Assembly (NCBI GenBank): GCA_003615045.1
Contig: ML014146.1
Coordinates: 1,070-65,069 of the forward strand
Source of the DNA: Caulochytrium protostelioides
Taxonomy: Eukaryota > Chytridiomycota > Caulochytriomycetes > Caulochytriales > Caulochytriaceae
DNA length: 64,000 nt
Direction of reading: 5' to 3'
Of this stretch, positions 10,283-18,999 are shown piece after piece. The notes under the pieces are model-generated. The model had not been told where the DNA came from. It saw nothing but the letters and a program-made list of their open reading frames with translations, and searched no databases. Made by a program: the position numbers and the translations under genes. Every line of letters begins with the position of its first letter. Position 1 is the stretch's first letter.

Positions 10283-11066
10283 TCGAAGCCATTCCGATAC
10301 ATCAAGAACTTGATGGCTCGCATGGGGTTGGATCCGACCCATGCTAATTGACGGACAACCTCAATATGTACTGCATCCTTGGGAACGACCGGAGCTGAGC
10401 CAACATTTTCGTCATGGCCATGGAGCCGCCCGACGGCCAGGTCATCAGCTGGAAGCTGACGCGAAAGCAGCCCTCTGTGGAAGCCAGCCAAGGCCCAGAA
10501 GCCATCAAAGACTTGGCAGCGCGATCTCAAGGATCAGGTGCAGCAGCCGTCGGAGGTGAGCATCGAGGGGCACGGCGCTCGCGGCGCACCACCGCTTCCT
10601 GGCGGCGTGGCTCGCCACTTACGAGCCGCTGTGGATCGAGTACCTGAAGCCGCACTGGGAACGCCCGCACCTGCGGCTGTACCCTGACAAGCAGCGCGTG
10701 TTTGCCCAAATCTTCAACCACGTCGCCAAGGATGACGGCCTCGGAGATGGCGCCCGTGGTCGCTGACATGGTGGTTGCCTATGGCGCGGCCAAGTTGGCC
10801 TCCCCGGGGGCAAGGGCAAGATCGCCGTTCCATCGGCTCTAGCGTACCGGGCGTGCACCCAGCGGTTCCGCACGGTGCTGGTCGACGAGGACCGGACGAC
10901 CCACGGGCATACTCAGACGGATGCCATCTGGGCTCAGGTGAACGGGACCCGACGGCAACGCTCCTCCGGCGATGAACCAAATGCGTTACGGCCTCGGTGG
11001 GGGACCCCTCGGGGCACCACGGAGGGCATGGCGTGCGCGTGAGGTCGATTCGACGGAGGGCCCCTA
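10283..11066 (+). mobile_element. TnpB/Fanzor-like relic C
   Basis: Plus-strand relic with the motif order of relic A. It contains a RuvC-I-like segment, LGNDRS, a stop codon at 10395-10397, then ANIFVMAMEPPDGQV and ISWKLTRKQ. Next come the W/Y helical block HHRFLAAWLATYEPLWIEYL with RLYPDKQRVFAQIFN (about 10590-10720), and KGKIAVPSALAYRACTQRF followed by RTVLVDEDRTTHGH (about 10820-10910), which keeps the Asp-Glu of the RuvC-II-type motif. The zinc-ribbon/RuvC-III segment is deleted. The sequence then runs into the conserved 3' block shared with A and B. It is the best-preserved copy around RuvC-II but is interrupted by stops and frameshifts. Confidence 0.62.
10971..11041 (+). other. Conserved 3' block of relic C with hairpin
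   Basis: Starts GATGAACCAAATGCG and ends GGCGTGCGCGT, matching 8097-8160 (relic A) and, inverted, about 6500-6586 (relic B). Within it, 10996-11018 folds as GGTG/CACC around CCCC/GGGG. Conservation beyond the ORF stop in copies that have decayed inside the ORF suggests this end mattered to the element. Confidence 0.55.
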
Positions 11067-11089
11067 TACACGAGGTTCGTTCCAAAGAT

Positions 11090-11113
11090 ATCACGTGGCG
11101 CGGGCCACGTGAT
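11090..11113. other. Perfect 10-bp palindrome next to relic C
   Basis: ATCACGTGGC and its exact reverse complement GCCACGTGAT are separated by four bases (GCGG). Each arm carries a CACGTG E-box core. It lies 24 bp past the end of relic C and about 190 bp upstream of the EMC5 start, so it could be a transposon-end remnant or an EMC5 promoter element. Confidence 0.7.
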
Positions 11114-11303
11114 CCGGTGGGCGTCGGCTTCGAGAACAGCAAGCACAGTCGTCCGTTGATCGGCATCATCGCGGCCTCCCTCGCCGTCTGTCCAGCGTCT
11201 TGTCTGCTTGGCGGTCCGCCTCCGCCTCCGCCTCCCGCACCCCTCGGTTCATGCACGCGTGTGGCCTGAGCCGCTCCGCCGAATCGCCCGCGTACGCGCC
11301 ACG

Positions 11304-12121
11304 ATGCTGAGACTCGGCCACGCCATCTACGCCGCCGGCAGCGGGCTCCTAGTGCATGCGGGATACTCGGCCGTCGAGTGTAAGTCGGCAGGCATCACCG
11401 TTCGGGGGAATCTCGCGGGGAACCGCATCAACCGCATCAACCGCGCCGCGCGCGCATGCTGCGCCGAGCCGAGCCATGATGACGAACCAGGCGCCAACCA
11501 CTCACTGTAACCTTCTTGTTGCTTGCGTACGGTCTTTGCCTCGCCGTGGCACTTCACTCCGTGGGATGGCCACCGTCCCATCTCGCCTGCTGTGCCTGAC
11601 CCTTTTTTGTTTGGGGCATGTAGTCGTCCGCCTGTCACGACTGGCGGGCTTTGATGAGCCGACGCTGCCTGCTGATGTAAGAGATCTGCTCGTCCGCAAG
11701 AGGGACCATCTGAAATAGACGTAGAAATGACACGAACGCTCGCGATTCAACTCACTCAACGCCATGCTGCCCTGCTGCCCTGCGGGCCCTCCTGGCGCCT
11801 GATTCGCGTGATGCGACGTATCACGATCTCATGATGTGACGGTCTGATGGACACGCTGATGCGCTGCTTGCCCCGCCGATGCGGACGACCGCCTTCCTGC
11901 GCCCCGGCATCACGCCCCGGCTTTAGATCACGTGGGAAGTGCTGTTGGCCGTCCTGATCTGCAGCATCGGCGCAGTCTGGAGCGCGGCGCCGCCGACGCC
12001 CATCCATCTGGCGCGCAACCGTGCTGCCGTGAGTGTGGACGCGCTCGACACGCCTTCGGTGGCTTTTCGCACCCTCGGCCACCGCGGCAAGTATCTGTTG
12101 GACGCCCAGGTCCTGCGTTGA
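11304..12121 (+). CDS. EMC5: ER membrane protein complex subunit 5
   Basis: EMC5 (MMgT family) is a two-helix core subunit of the ER membrane complex, which inserts tail-anchored and multipass proteins. Model: exons 11304-11379, 11624-11676 and 11927-12121 (107 residues), introns 244 and 250 bp, donors GTAAGT and GTAAGA, acceptors TAG. Joined protein: helix 1 with AGSGLLVHAGYSAVEF (compare LAHAAFSAAQH in human), loop RLAGFDEPTLPADITWEVLL, and helix 2 LLAVLICSIGAVWSAAPPTP, then PSVAFRTLGHRGKYL in the cytosolic tail. Each segment fits the family and the phases join exactly. The start is in a CGCCACGATG context, like several neighbours. The protein is a little shorter than human MMGT1 (131 residues). 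Confidence 0.9.
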
Positions 12122-12271
12122 CTGCTCGCCCGATGAGGCTCCCATGGTCGCAATCCGAGCGCGGACCACCGACGCGTTCATCCGAGGATCTCCTCTTCTC
12201 TTTCAATCCTCCTCATCGGCTGTCGATTGAAGCACATGTTCCCCCCTTTTTCTATCTCTCTATCGTGTATC

Positions 12272-14284
12272 CTAGTCAAGGATCAGATCGTCGTCACGGG
12301 AGACGCGGGCCCCCTTCGCGGCACTGGCGAGACGGACGAACTCAGGCGGCATGACACTCGTCGGGCTCGCCCGGAGCATCTGATAGAGGGCCGGCATGAG
12401 CGCGTCGTCGATGCCGGGCGTGACGAAGGTGACGGCGGCGCCGGCGCGGCCGGCGCGACCCGTCCGGCCGATGCGATGCGTGTAGTCTTCGATGGACTTG
12501 GGGACATCGAAGTTGACGACGAGGGCCACGTCTTTGATGTCGATGCCGCGGCCGGCGACGTCGGTCGCGACGAGCACCTGGCGCTGGCCGTCGCGGATCG
12601 TCTGCAGGGCCTGTTCGCGCAGAGCTTGGGTTTTGCCGCCGTGGAGCGACGCGACGCGCAACCGGGCCTCGTGCTCCAGCGCAGATGTCACCACATCGCA
12701 CTGGCGCTTCTGGTTGACAAAGACCAGAATCGGGCCCGGCCAGGTCCGGCTCGTAATGAGCCGCGCAAGCCGCGCGAGCTTGCGGGGCTCCGAGGGAATC
12801 ACCTCGACGCTCTGCACAATGCGGTCGACGGCCTGGCCGGCCGTGCCGACCGTCACGATGGCGGGCCGCTGCAGGTAGGTCCGCGCCAGACGCTCTACGG
12901 ACGGCGGCATGGTCGCTGAAAACATGACCGTCTGCCGGTATACGGTCGACGGCGGACGAGCATCGGCGTGCTCCGGACCGTCGGCTGGCTTGGCGGTCGT
13001 GGCCGGCAGCGCGTTCAGGATGGCCGTGACATCGGGCTCGAATCCCATGTCGATCATGCGGTCGGCTTCGTCCATGACGACGTAGGTGCACTGGTTCAGC
13101 ACGAGCACACGCCGGTCGAGGCAGTCGCGGAGCCGGCCGGGCGTCGCGATGACCACGTGGCAGCCGTGGCGCAGCGCGTCGGTCTGCTCGGCCATCGCGT
13201 GGCCGCCCACGATCGACGTGCAGCGGTACCCGAGCGGCGCGCAGAACTTGGCCGTTTCCGCCTCGATCTGCTGCGCGAGCTCACGGGTCGGCGCGAGGAT
13301 CAGCGCATACGGGCCGCGGGTCGCGGCCGCATCGTCATCGTCATCGATGTCGATGTCGATGTCGTGGTCGTGGTTGATGCTGCTGCCGCGGCTGTCAGGA
13401 CGCCGCCGCGGCCGACGGAGCCGGTCCATGAGCGCCAGCATCGGAATCACAAACGCGGCCGTCTTGCCCGACCCCGTCTCGGCGATCCCGATGATGTCGC
13501 GGTTCTGCATGCCGATCGGAATCGCCTGGCGCTGGATCGGCGACGGCGCGGTATACCCGATGCGCGCGATGATGCGGACGAGGTGCGCGGGGATGACCGG
13601 GCGCCCGTCGGGGCCGGCGTCGTCCCAGGCGCGCAGCGGCCACGGAATCTGCGTGCCGCGCGTCGAGATCTGGAAATCCTCCTTGAAGATGCGCCAGTCG
13701 CGCTCCTTCATTTCGTCGAGACGCTTGGCGGACCAGTGGCGGTCGTCGTCCCGGGCGCGCTTGCGGCCCAGGCCCAGGCCCAAGCCCCGGTCGCGACCGA
13801 GGGCCGGCGCCGGCGCCGGCGCGGCGCCGACGGACCCCGGCCGCTCCTCGGGGTCCGGCGCGCGCGTCGTATCGTCAGCGGCATCCCAGGCGAACTGGAA
13901 CTTGCGCGCCGGGTCGCGGCGCAGGCGCCGCTTCGCGGACATGGCGTCGGCGCTGCGGTTGCTCATGACGACGGCGCTGGCGGCGCCGATGGCACGCAGC
14001 GCGGGCGTCGTCGCGGCCGCGGGGCCGTCGGCCGTGCCGTGGCGCGACAGCGCTGCGGGTGCGGGTGCGGGTGCGGGTGCGGGTGCGGAGGCCGCGGGTG
14101 GGGCCGCACGCGGGGCGGCGCTGCTCAGCGCCGCGCGGCCGCGCTGGGCATACGCGTCGAGGAGCGCGACGCGGTCGCGCGCGGCCTGCTCGGCGTGGGC
14201 GCGCTCGGCGTGGGCGCGCTCGGCCGCCTGCTGGGCGCGCACCTGCTTGGACACGAAGCGGACCGGCGCCGGCGGCCGCGGCAT
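12272..14284 (-). CDS. PRP28: DEAD-box splicing helicase Prp28/DDX23
   Basis: ATP-dependent RNA helicase that displaces U1 from the 5' splice site so that U6 can pair. The frame gives 670 residues from the chosen ATG. All DEAD-box motifs are visible: Q motif PSPIQRQAIPIGMQNRD, Walker A AETGSGKT, PTRELAQQ, TPGRLRD, VMDEADRMIDMGFEPD, SAT, VATDVAGRGIDI and HRIGRTGRAG. Prp28-specific features are HWSAKRLDEMKERDWRIFKE and KFQFAWDA before the helicase core. The start at 14284 (MPRPPAPVRFVSKQ) lies in a GTCACGATG context; a longer frame from ATG 14440 adds a DHADHADH repeat and is less likely. An acidic insert (DHDIDIDIDDDDD) sits between motifs I and Ia. The stop lies 150 bp from that of EMC5. Confidence 0.93.
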   Translation of the reverse strand: MPRPPAPVRFVSKQVRAQQAAERAHAERAHAEQAARDRVALLDAYAQRGRAALSSAAPRAAPPAASAPAPAPAPAPAALSRHGTADGPAAATTPALRAIGAASAVVMSNRSADAMSAKRRLRRDPARKFQFAWDAADDTTRAPDPEERPGSVGAAPAPAPALGRDRGLGLGLGRKRARDDDRHWSAKRLDEMKERDWRIFKEDFQISTRGTQIPWPLRAWDDAGPDGRPVIPAHLVRIIARIGYTAPSPIQRQAIPIGMQNRDIIGIAETGSGKTAAFVIPMLALMDRLRRPRRRPDSRGSSINHDHDIDIDIDDDDDAAATRGPYALILAPTRELAQQIEAETAKFCAPLGYRCTSIVGGHAMAEQTDALRHGCHVVIATPGRLRDCLDRRVLVLNQCTYVVMDEADRMIDMGFEPDVTAILNALPATTAKPADGPEHADARPPSTVYRQTVMFSATMPPSVERLARTYLQRPAIVTVGTAGQAVDRIVQSVEVIPSEPRKLARLARLITSRTWPGPILVFVNQKRQCDVVTSALEHEARLRVASLHGGKTQALREQALQTIRDGQRQVLVATDVAGRGIDIKDVALVVNFDVPKSIEDYTHRIGRTGRAGRAGAAVTFVTPGIDDALMPALYQMLRASPTSVMPPEFVRLASAAKGARVSRDDDLILD

Positions 14285-14932
14285 CGTGACGTCGGAAAGC
14301 GCTGCCGAGGCTCGTGGCCGCCCGGGGGCAGACGTGGTAGGCACCGAGGCGAGACGGGCGTGGTCGGCGTGGTCGGCGTGGTCGGCGTGATCGGCGAGGC
14401 GAGGCCACCCTCGATGCGAAGCACCGACCCACGGGCGCATGCGGCGGCGGCAGTTCACGCGGCACGCTCACGAGGGCTTGCAGGGAGGCTCGCGCAGACG
14501 CGCCGTCGATACCGCCGGGCGAGCACGACCCGCAGACCCATCGGGCAGAGCCTGCGACGAAGCGCACGGGGCGCGGTGCGCGCGGACGGGGTTTCGAGGC
14601 GACCCGCACGCGGGGTCTCGCTCTTGACGGGACTCCCCCGGCGGCCGCGTCCTCCAACGCCGCCGCGTCTCCGCCTCCGCCCGTGCAAGCCAGGCTCCGT
14701 CTAGCGAGTCGTCCGGCCGATCGCCCCACCGCCGCGACGGCTGGCCAGCATGACCGTTAACGCCAACGCCAACGCCACAGCACGCTCCCGCCTCCCGAGG
14801 TGTCCTGTCGCTGGAAAACAAAAACAATGAAGAGAACTCATGAAAAGACAATGATGCAAAAATAAAGGGCCAGAGGGAAAACACAAGGGAAGGCAACCAG
14901 ACCACCAGCGAGCCTCGGGGGGGCCCCGGCGG
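14285..14932. other. PRP28 5' flank / 3' flank of next gene
   Basis: About 650 bp between PRP28 and the downstream minus-strand gene. It includes a 9-bp GGTCGGCGT repeat near 14370 and an AT-richer patch near 14820-14890 that may hold the 3' end signals of the upstream-transcribed gene. No separate gene is supported. Confidence 0.5.
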
Positions 14933-16177
14933 TCAGCCATGCATGCGGCGGCACGCCTCCCAGCGATCGCCCTCAAACGCTTGGATCAGGGTCTCCATGC
15001 CGCGCTGCCGGCGCTCGGCGGCGCGGCGCAAGCGGTGATAGCGCGCGACGGCGCCGCTGCCGCCCAAGCCGTCCGGCCGCGGCGAGACGCCGGCGGACGC
15101 GGCGGCGGGGACGGCGCCATCGCGCGGCAAGGCCGCCGCGGCGGCGGCGGCGGCGGTGGGGGCGGGTGGGGGTGTCGGCAGGCCGCGGAGGATGATTTCG
15201 ACGACCTGGAGGTCGTAGTCGCGGACCGGCAGCGCGGGCACGGGGACGCGGTCCATCCAGGCGGTGAGGTCGGCGGCGGCATGGGCGGCGCGCGTGGACG
15301 CGGCGGCGACGTCGACGGGGTCGAGGAGGACGGCGGCGACGGCCTGCATCTCGAACTCGGGCTGCGTCAGCAGCGGCCGGTCGGCGCGGGTCAGCGCGAA
15401 GCCGCGGGCCCGCTCGGCGAGCGCGCGGCTCGCGTCGGCCTCGTCGTCCCTGGCGGCCTGGTAGGCCCAGGCGGACGCCGTCGACGACGCCATCAGCGGT
15501 GACGAGGACGAGGACGAGGACGACGACAAGGAGGCGTCGAGCAGGGCCGCGTGGCGGCAGGCGAGGGCGACGCCCATCGTGCGCAGAAAGGGCAGCAGGG
15601 CGGGGGACGGCGCGCTATCGGCGGCCGGCAGCGCGGCGGCCGCGGCCGCGGACGCGGAGGACGCCGCGGCGGCGCCCGCGGCCGCCCCGCGGGTCCGTGC
15701 CCACAGCCGCTGGAAGATGGGCATCACGCCCGATGGGACTTCGAAGCGCATCACCGGACACCGCTTGCCGGCGGCGGCCGGCGAGGAGGCGGGCGCGAAG
15801 CGCGAGGCCGGGGGTGCGGCGGAGGCTGCCGAACGCGCCGCGGCCGCCCCCGGCCCCGGCCCCGGCCCCGCGGCGGCCGCGGCCGCCAGCGAGCCCATCT
15901 TGGCGTCGTAGCGGCCCTCGGGCGTGGCCAGGTGGGTGACGATCATGCTCTGGAGCAGGAGGTTGATGGCGCGGGCGCGGGCGACTTCGGCGCGGGCGGC
16001 GAGGAGGGCGTACGGGGCGGCGCGGGTGGCGGCGGCGGCGGCGGCGGCGGCGCCGCGGCCGCCCGCGGCGGTGGCGAGCGTCGGCGAGTGCGCGACGATG
16101 GCCGGCGTCGTGAGCGGGCAGTAGTCGAGGTCGGCGATCTCGAGCGCGCCGGTCGCGTCGTCGTAGAGGAGCTCCAT
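14933..16177 (-). CDS. Alanine-rich protein of unknown function
   Basis: Frame of 414 residues from the ATG at 16177 (MELLYDDATGALEIADLDY). An upstream in-frame polyalanine stretch lacks an ATG and was excluded. Conserved-looking segments alternate with long Ala, Gly/Pro and Ser homopolymers: INLLLQSMIVTHLATPEGRY, CPVMRFEVPSGVMPIFQRLW, FLRTMGVALACRHAALLDA, FEMQAVAAVLLDPVDVAA and RDYDLQVVEIILRGL, then a basic C terminus (RYHRLRRAAERRQRG). The ordered segments look like helical repeats interrupted by slippage-prone linkers. I do not recognise the family; introns inside the alanine-rich segments are possible. Codon use resembles the neighbours, which argues for a real gene. Confidence 0.6.
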   Translation of the reverse strand: MELLYDDATGALEIADLDYCPLTTPAIVAHSPTLATAAGGRGAAAAAAAATRAAPYALLAARAEVARARAINLLLQSMIVTHLATPEGRYDAKMGSLAAAAAAGPGPGPGAAAARSAASAAPPASRFAPASSPAAAGKRCPVMRFEVPSGVMPIFQRLWARTRGAAAGAAAASSASAAAAAALPAADSAPSPALLPFLRTMGVALACRHAALLDASLSSSSSSSSSPLMASSTASAWAYQAARDDEADASRALAERARGFALTRADRPLLTQPEFEMQAVAAVLLDPVDVAAASTRAAHAAADLTAWMDRVPVPALPVRDYDLQVVEIILRGLPTPPPAPTAAAAAAAALPRDGAVPAAASAGVSPRPDGLGGSGAVARYHRLRRAAERRQRGMETLIQAFEGDRWEACRRMHG

Positions 16178-17891
16178 CGCGGCGGCGGCGGCGGCGGCGG
16201 CACTCGGCGTCGCGTCAGGCGGCAATCCAGGGAGAGCGTCGGCCGTGGACGGCAGAGGCTAATGACTGGGCGTCGCCGCCGAGGTCGAAGGGAGGCCGAT
16301 CGGAGGGCGCAGCGATGGCGGTGAAGGGGGGGAAGGGCAGGGAATCCGAAGCGCGCGCCAGGACACGATGACCCGACGGCAATGTCGACGAGGGGTGGCG
16401 ACGCTCCAGCACTCGAGAGGGGGATCACGAATCCGGCGAGATGGCGGATCGCGGACGGTCAGGCAACAATCTGTCTAGAAGGAGAAGGGATCCGTGAAAG
16501 ACGTGATGGGCGGGAAAAGCCCAGCAATCGTCTGGTCTATGATGCGATCGTCGTCTAGGGTGCGATCGGAGCGGAGGCCATGCCCAGCCGTGTGGAAGGC
16601 GTCAGGGAAGGACTGGCGGCACTTGATGTTTTCGATCATGGGAACTGAGCCGGCGGATGGGCGGTATGGGCATGAGGGAGCGAGGACTCGGGAATTTGGG
16701 CATTTGAACACTTGGGAACGTGAGAACGTGGGACATCGGGAAGCCGGGCTGGGGAGGTCGGATCCGAGGGCCATGGGATGAGCGACACCGTCGCCCGCTG
16801 GAGCCGCGGGCCTGTCCCTCGATGCCGCGGCGTCCTCGGCGTCCATCGTTCGCGGCCTGTCCCTGTCGGGTGCTGCAAGCGACCTGCCGCGCTGTCCACT
16901 CCGGGCGGCGGATGGTCCTGCCGCCGGAGATCGTGCGCCGGCCGCGTCTCTCGATCGTGCGTCGGGAGGCGGCCACGGCGGCCGCGAGGGCCGCCGCCTC
17001 GGCGGGACGGCGCGAGCCGGCGCCGGTCGGACTCGCCGGCGCCGGCGTCGGCGGTCCTGCTGGATTCGCCGGGGACGGCGCCTCCGATCGGCCCAGCGGA
17101 GCAGGAACCCGGGCCCCGGCGGCGCGCTGGCGGCGCGGCGCCCTGGCTGGACGGCACGGCGCGGCACGGCGCGGCTCCCGTCGCGTGGAGCCCTCCGCTC
17201 CCACGGCCGGCGTTCGGCGAGGCGATCCGCGAGCCGCGGCGAGCGCCGTGGCCCGGCGCCGCCTCCGGGCCACGACGGTGCCCGCGTGGCCTGCGGGCGC
17301 CGGGCCACGGGAGGGCTGCCCCGGGGAAGGCGGTGCGGGCGCCATGAAACGCGGCGGCGCGACGTCGCACGACGCGGCCGCGCACCCGAAGGCGCCCGCG
17401 CGTCCGATGCGCGCCCGGCGACGGTCCCGCGGGAGCCATCGCCATCGCCATCGCCATCGCCACCGCCACCGCCGCGGTCTGGACCGACCGCGGCGGTGGG
17501 AAGCCCGCGGGCCTATGACGGCCATCGGAGGCGCGCTGCCGCCGTCGGCGGCGGCGGCGGCGGCGACGGCGGCGGCGGCATCGGCGGCGGCGTCCGTCTC
17601 CCCGCCGCGGGACTCCCGCGGCGGCATCCGCCCGTCGGAGCGGTGCGTCGGTGGGATGGCGAGCCGCGACGCGGCCCGGCTCCGGCGAGGGCGGTCCGGG
17701 CGAGAGCGGTCCGGGCGAGGGCGGCCGCCGTCGCGCGGGTCGTGCGGGCGAGCCGGCATGGAACGCTCGGCCCGGCCGCAGCCTCCCCGACGGCCGTCGC
17801 GGGGGGCGTTGCGGTGGCCCATCTGGCCAGCGCTGAGGCGGACCCAACGGGCGACACCACCCCATGACGCCATCGCCCGCGCTGCGAGGCC

Positions 17892-18037
17892 GTCGCGACG
17901 CGACGCGACGCGACGCGATGCCATGCCATGCTACACCATGCTACACTATGCCATGCTACACCATGCCATACTACGCCATGCCATGCAACGCCATGCCATG
18001 CTACGCCATGCTACGCCATGCGATACCATGCCATGCA
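17892..18037 (+). repeat. CGACG and CATGC/CTACAC degenerate repeat tract
   Basis: A run of CGACG units passes into about 110 bp built from permutations of CATGC, CTACAC and CTACGC. It is imperfect, so an old or repeatedly edited slippage array. Confidence 0.85.
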
Positions 18038-18163
18038 CGGGGCCGTCAAAGACCTCGCTGTCCCCCTTCTTTTTTTCATGGAGAGCAGCACCGGTTCATG
18101 AGGCGTCCGCCAGTTCGCCATTGCTGGAACCCGCAGAGCGGGGCGACGGCGCCAGGCGCGGTC

Positions 18164-18206
18164 CAGGCCAAGGCCAAGGCCAAGGCTAAGGCTAAGGCCA
18201 AGGCCA
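18164..18206 (+). repeat. AAGGCC/AAGGCT hexamer repeat
   Basis: About seven head-to-tail hexamers, alternating between AAGGCC and AAGGCT variants. Confidence 0.9.
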
Positions 18207-18712
18207 CGCATGCCCGAGCAAGGCAGGATGCTGCGCCACGCGGCCGATGCGAGCCCGCAGGAAACCAACGCGTCATTCGGACCGCGCTGCGGCGCGTTCG
18301 CGTGAGCTCTCTCTCGTTCGCTGCGGCGCGTCCGCGCTCGCGCTCGCCCTCGCGGTCGCTGTCGTAGCCGCGTCCGCGCGCGCGCGCGCAAGACTTGGCG
18401 CATGCACGGAACAGCGACCCTGCGGCGGCGAGCGGCGGCGGCGAGCGGCGGCGGCGGCGGCGGCCGCGGCATCGTCGTCATGCGCCGCGGACGCCGGTCG
18501 CGGCGGCGCCCTGCACGCGGGAGGGTCCGGCGCCCTCTGCACTCTCGGCCGCACGCGTGCGGCTCGCCGGCGGACGCGCGCGCGCGCGGCAGGCGGCCCG
18601 CGCCGGCCGGGCGAGGGCCGCCCAGCGACGGCCGCGGAGGAGCGGCGCGACGCGTCACGCGGCGACGACGGCCGCGTGAGCCGAGGGAGGCCGCGCGCCG
18701 GGAATCCCCGGG

Positions 18713-18718
18713 TATATA
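18713..18718 (+). promoter_or_regulatory. TATA box candidate for PGM
   Basis: TATATA within GGGTATATAGG, about 285 bp upstream of the PGM start, followed by a CA/CT-rich leader from about 18890. Such boxes are rare in this GC-rich sequence. Assignment to PGM is inferred from distance and direction. Confidence 0.4.
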
Positions 18719-18999
18719 GGTCGTCCGCGATCGGACGCCGCGGCGCGCCGCGCCGCGGCGGCGAGCACAGGGCCCCAGGGCGGCGTGCCGATCCGATGGG
18801 TGGGCCGCGCCTATCCAGCGCTGACTGGCGACCATCGCACCCTCCCGCCTTCCGCTTCCCCGTCGTCGGCATCGCCTACTGCTGCTGCTACGCTCCCCCA
18901 CCACCACCACCGCTCCTGCATCACCCATCGCCAACGCCAATCATCCGACTTGAGGACCGAGAGACCGCTTCCGAGACGGCACGCCTTGCTATCGCCACC

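Larger units (their letters stand above)
16178..18999. other. 2.8-kb intergenic region, repeat-rich
   Basis: No frame with recognisable domains on either strand, although long GC-driven open frames exist (for example 16720-18189 plus and 16602-17924 minus). It contains ATG/CATGC-type and AAGGCC-type tandem repeats and, near its right end, a TATATA box that may serve PGM. The divergent promoters of the unknown gene and of PGM must lie here. Confidence 0.55.

Noticed and set aside
13086-14390. 434-codon plus-strand open frame opposite PRP28
   Set aside because: Ser/Arg/Trp-rich translation with no domain; the complementary strand encodes a complete DEAD-box helicase.
16602-18189. Overlapping long open frames on both strands in the 16-18 kb gap
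   Set aside because: Low-complexity Arg/Pro/Ala composition on both strands, typical of GC-driven stop avoidance; no conserved segment found.
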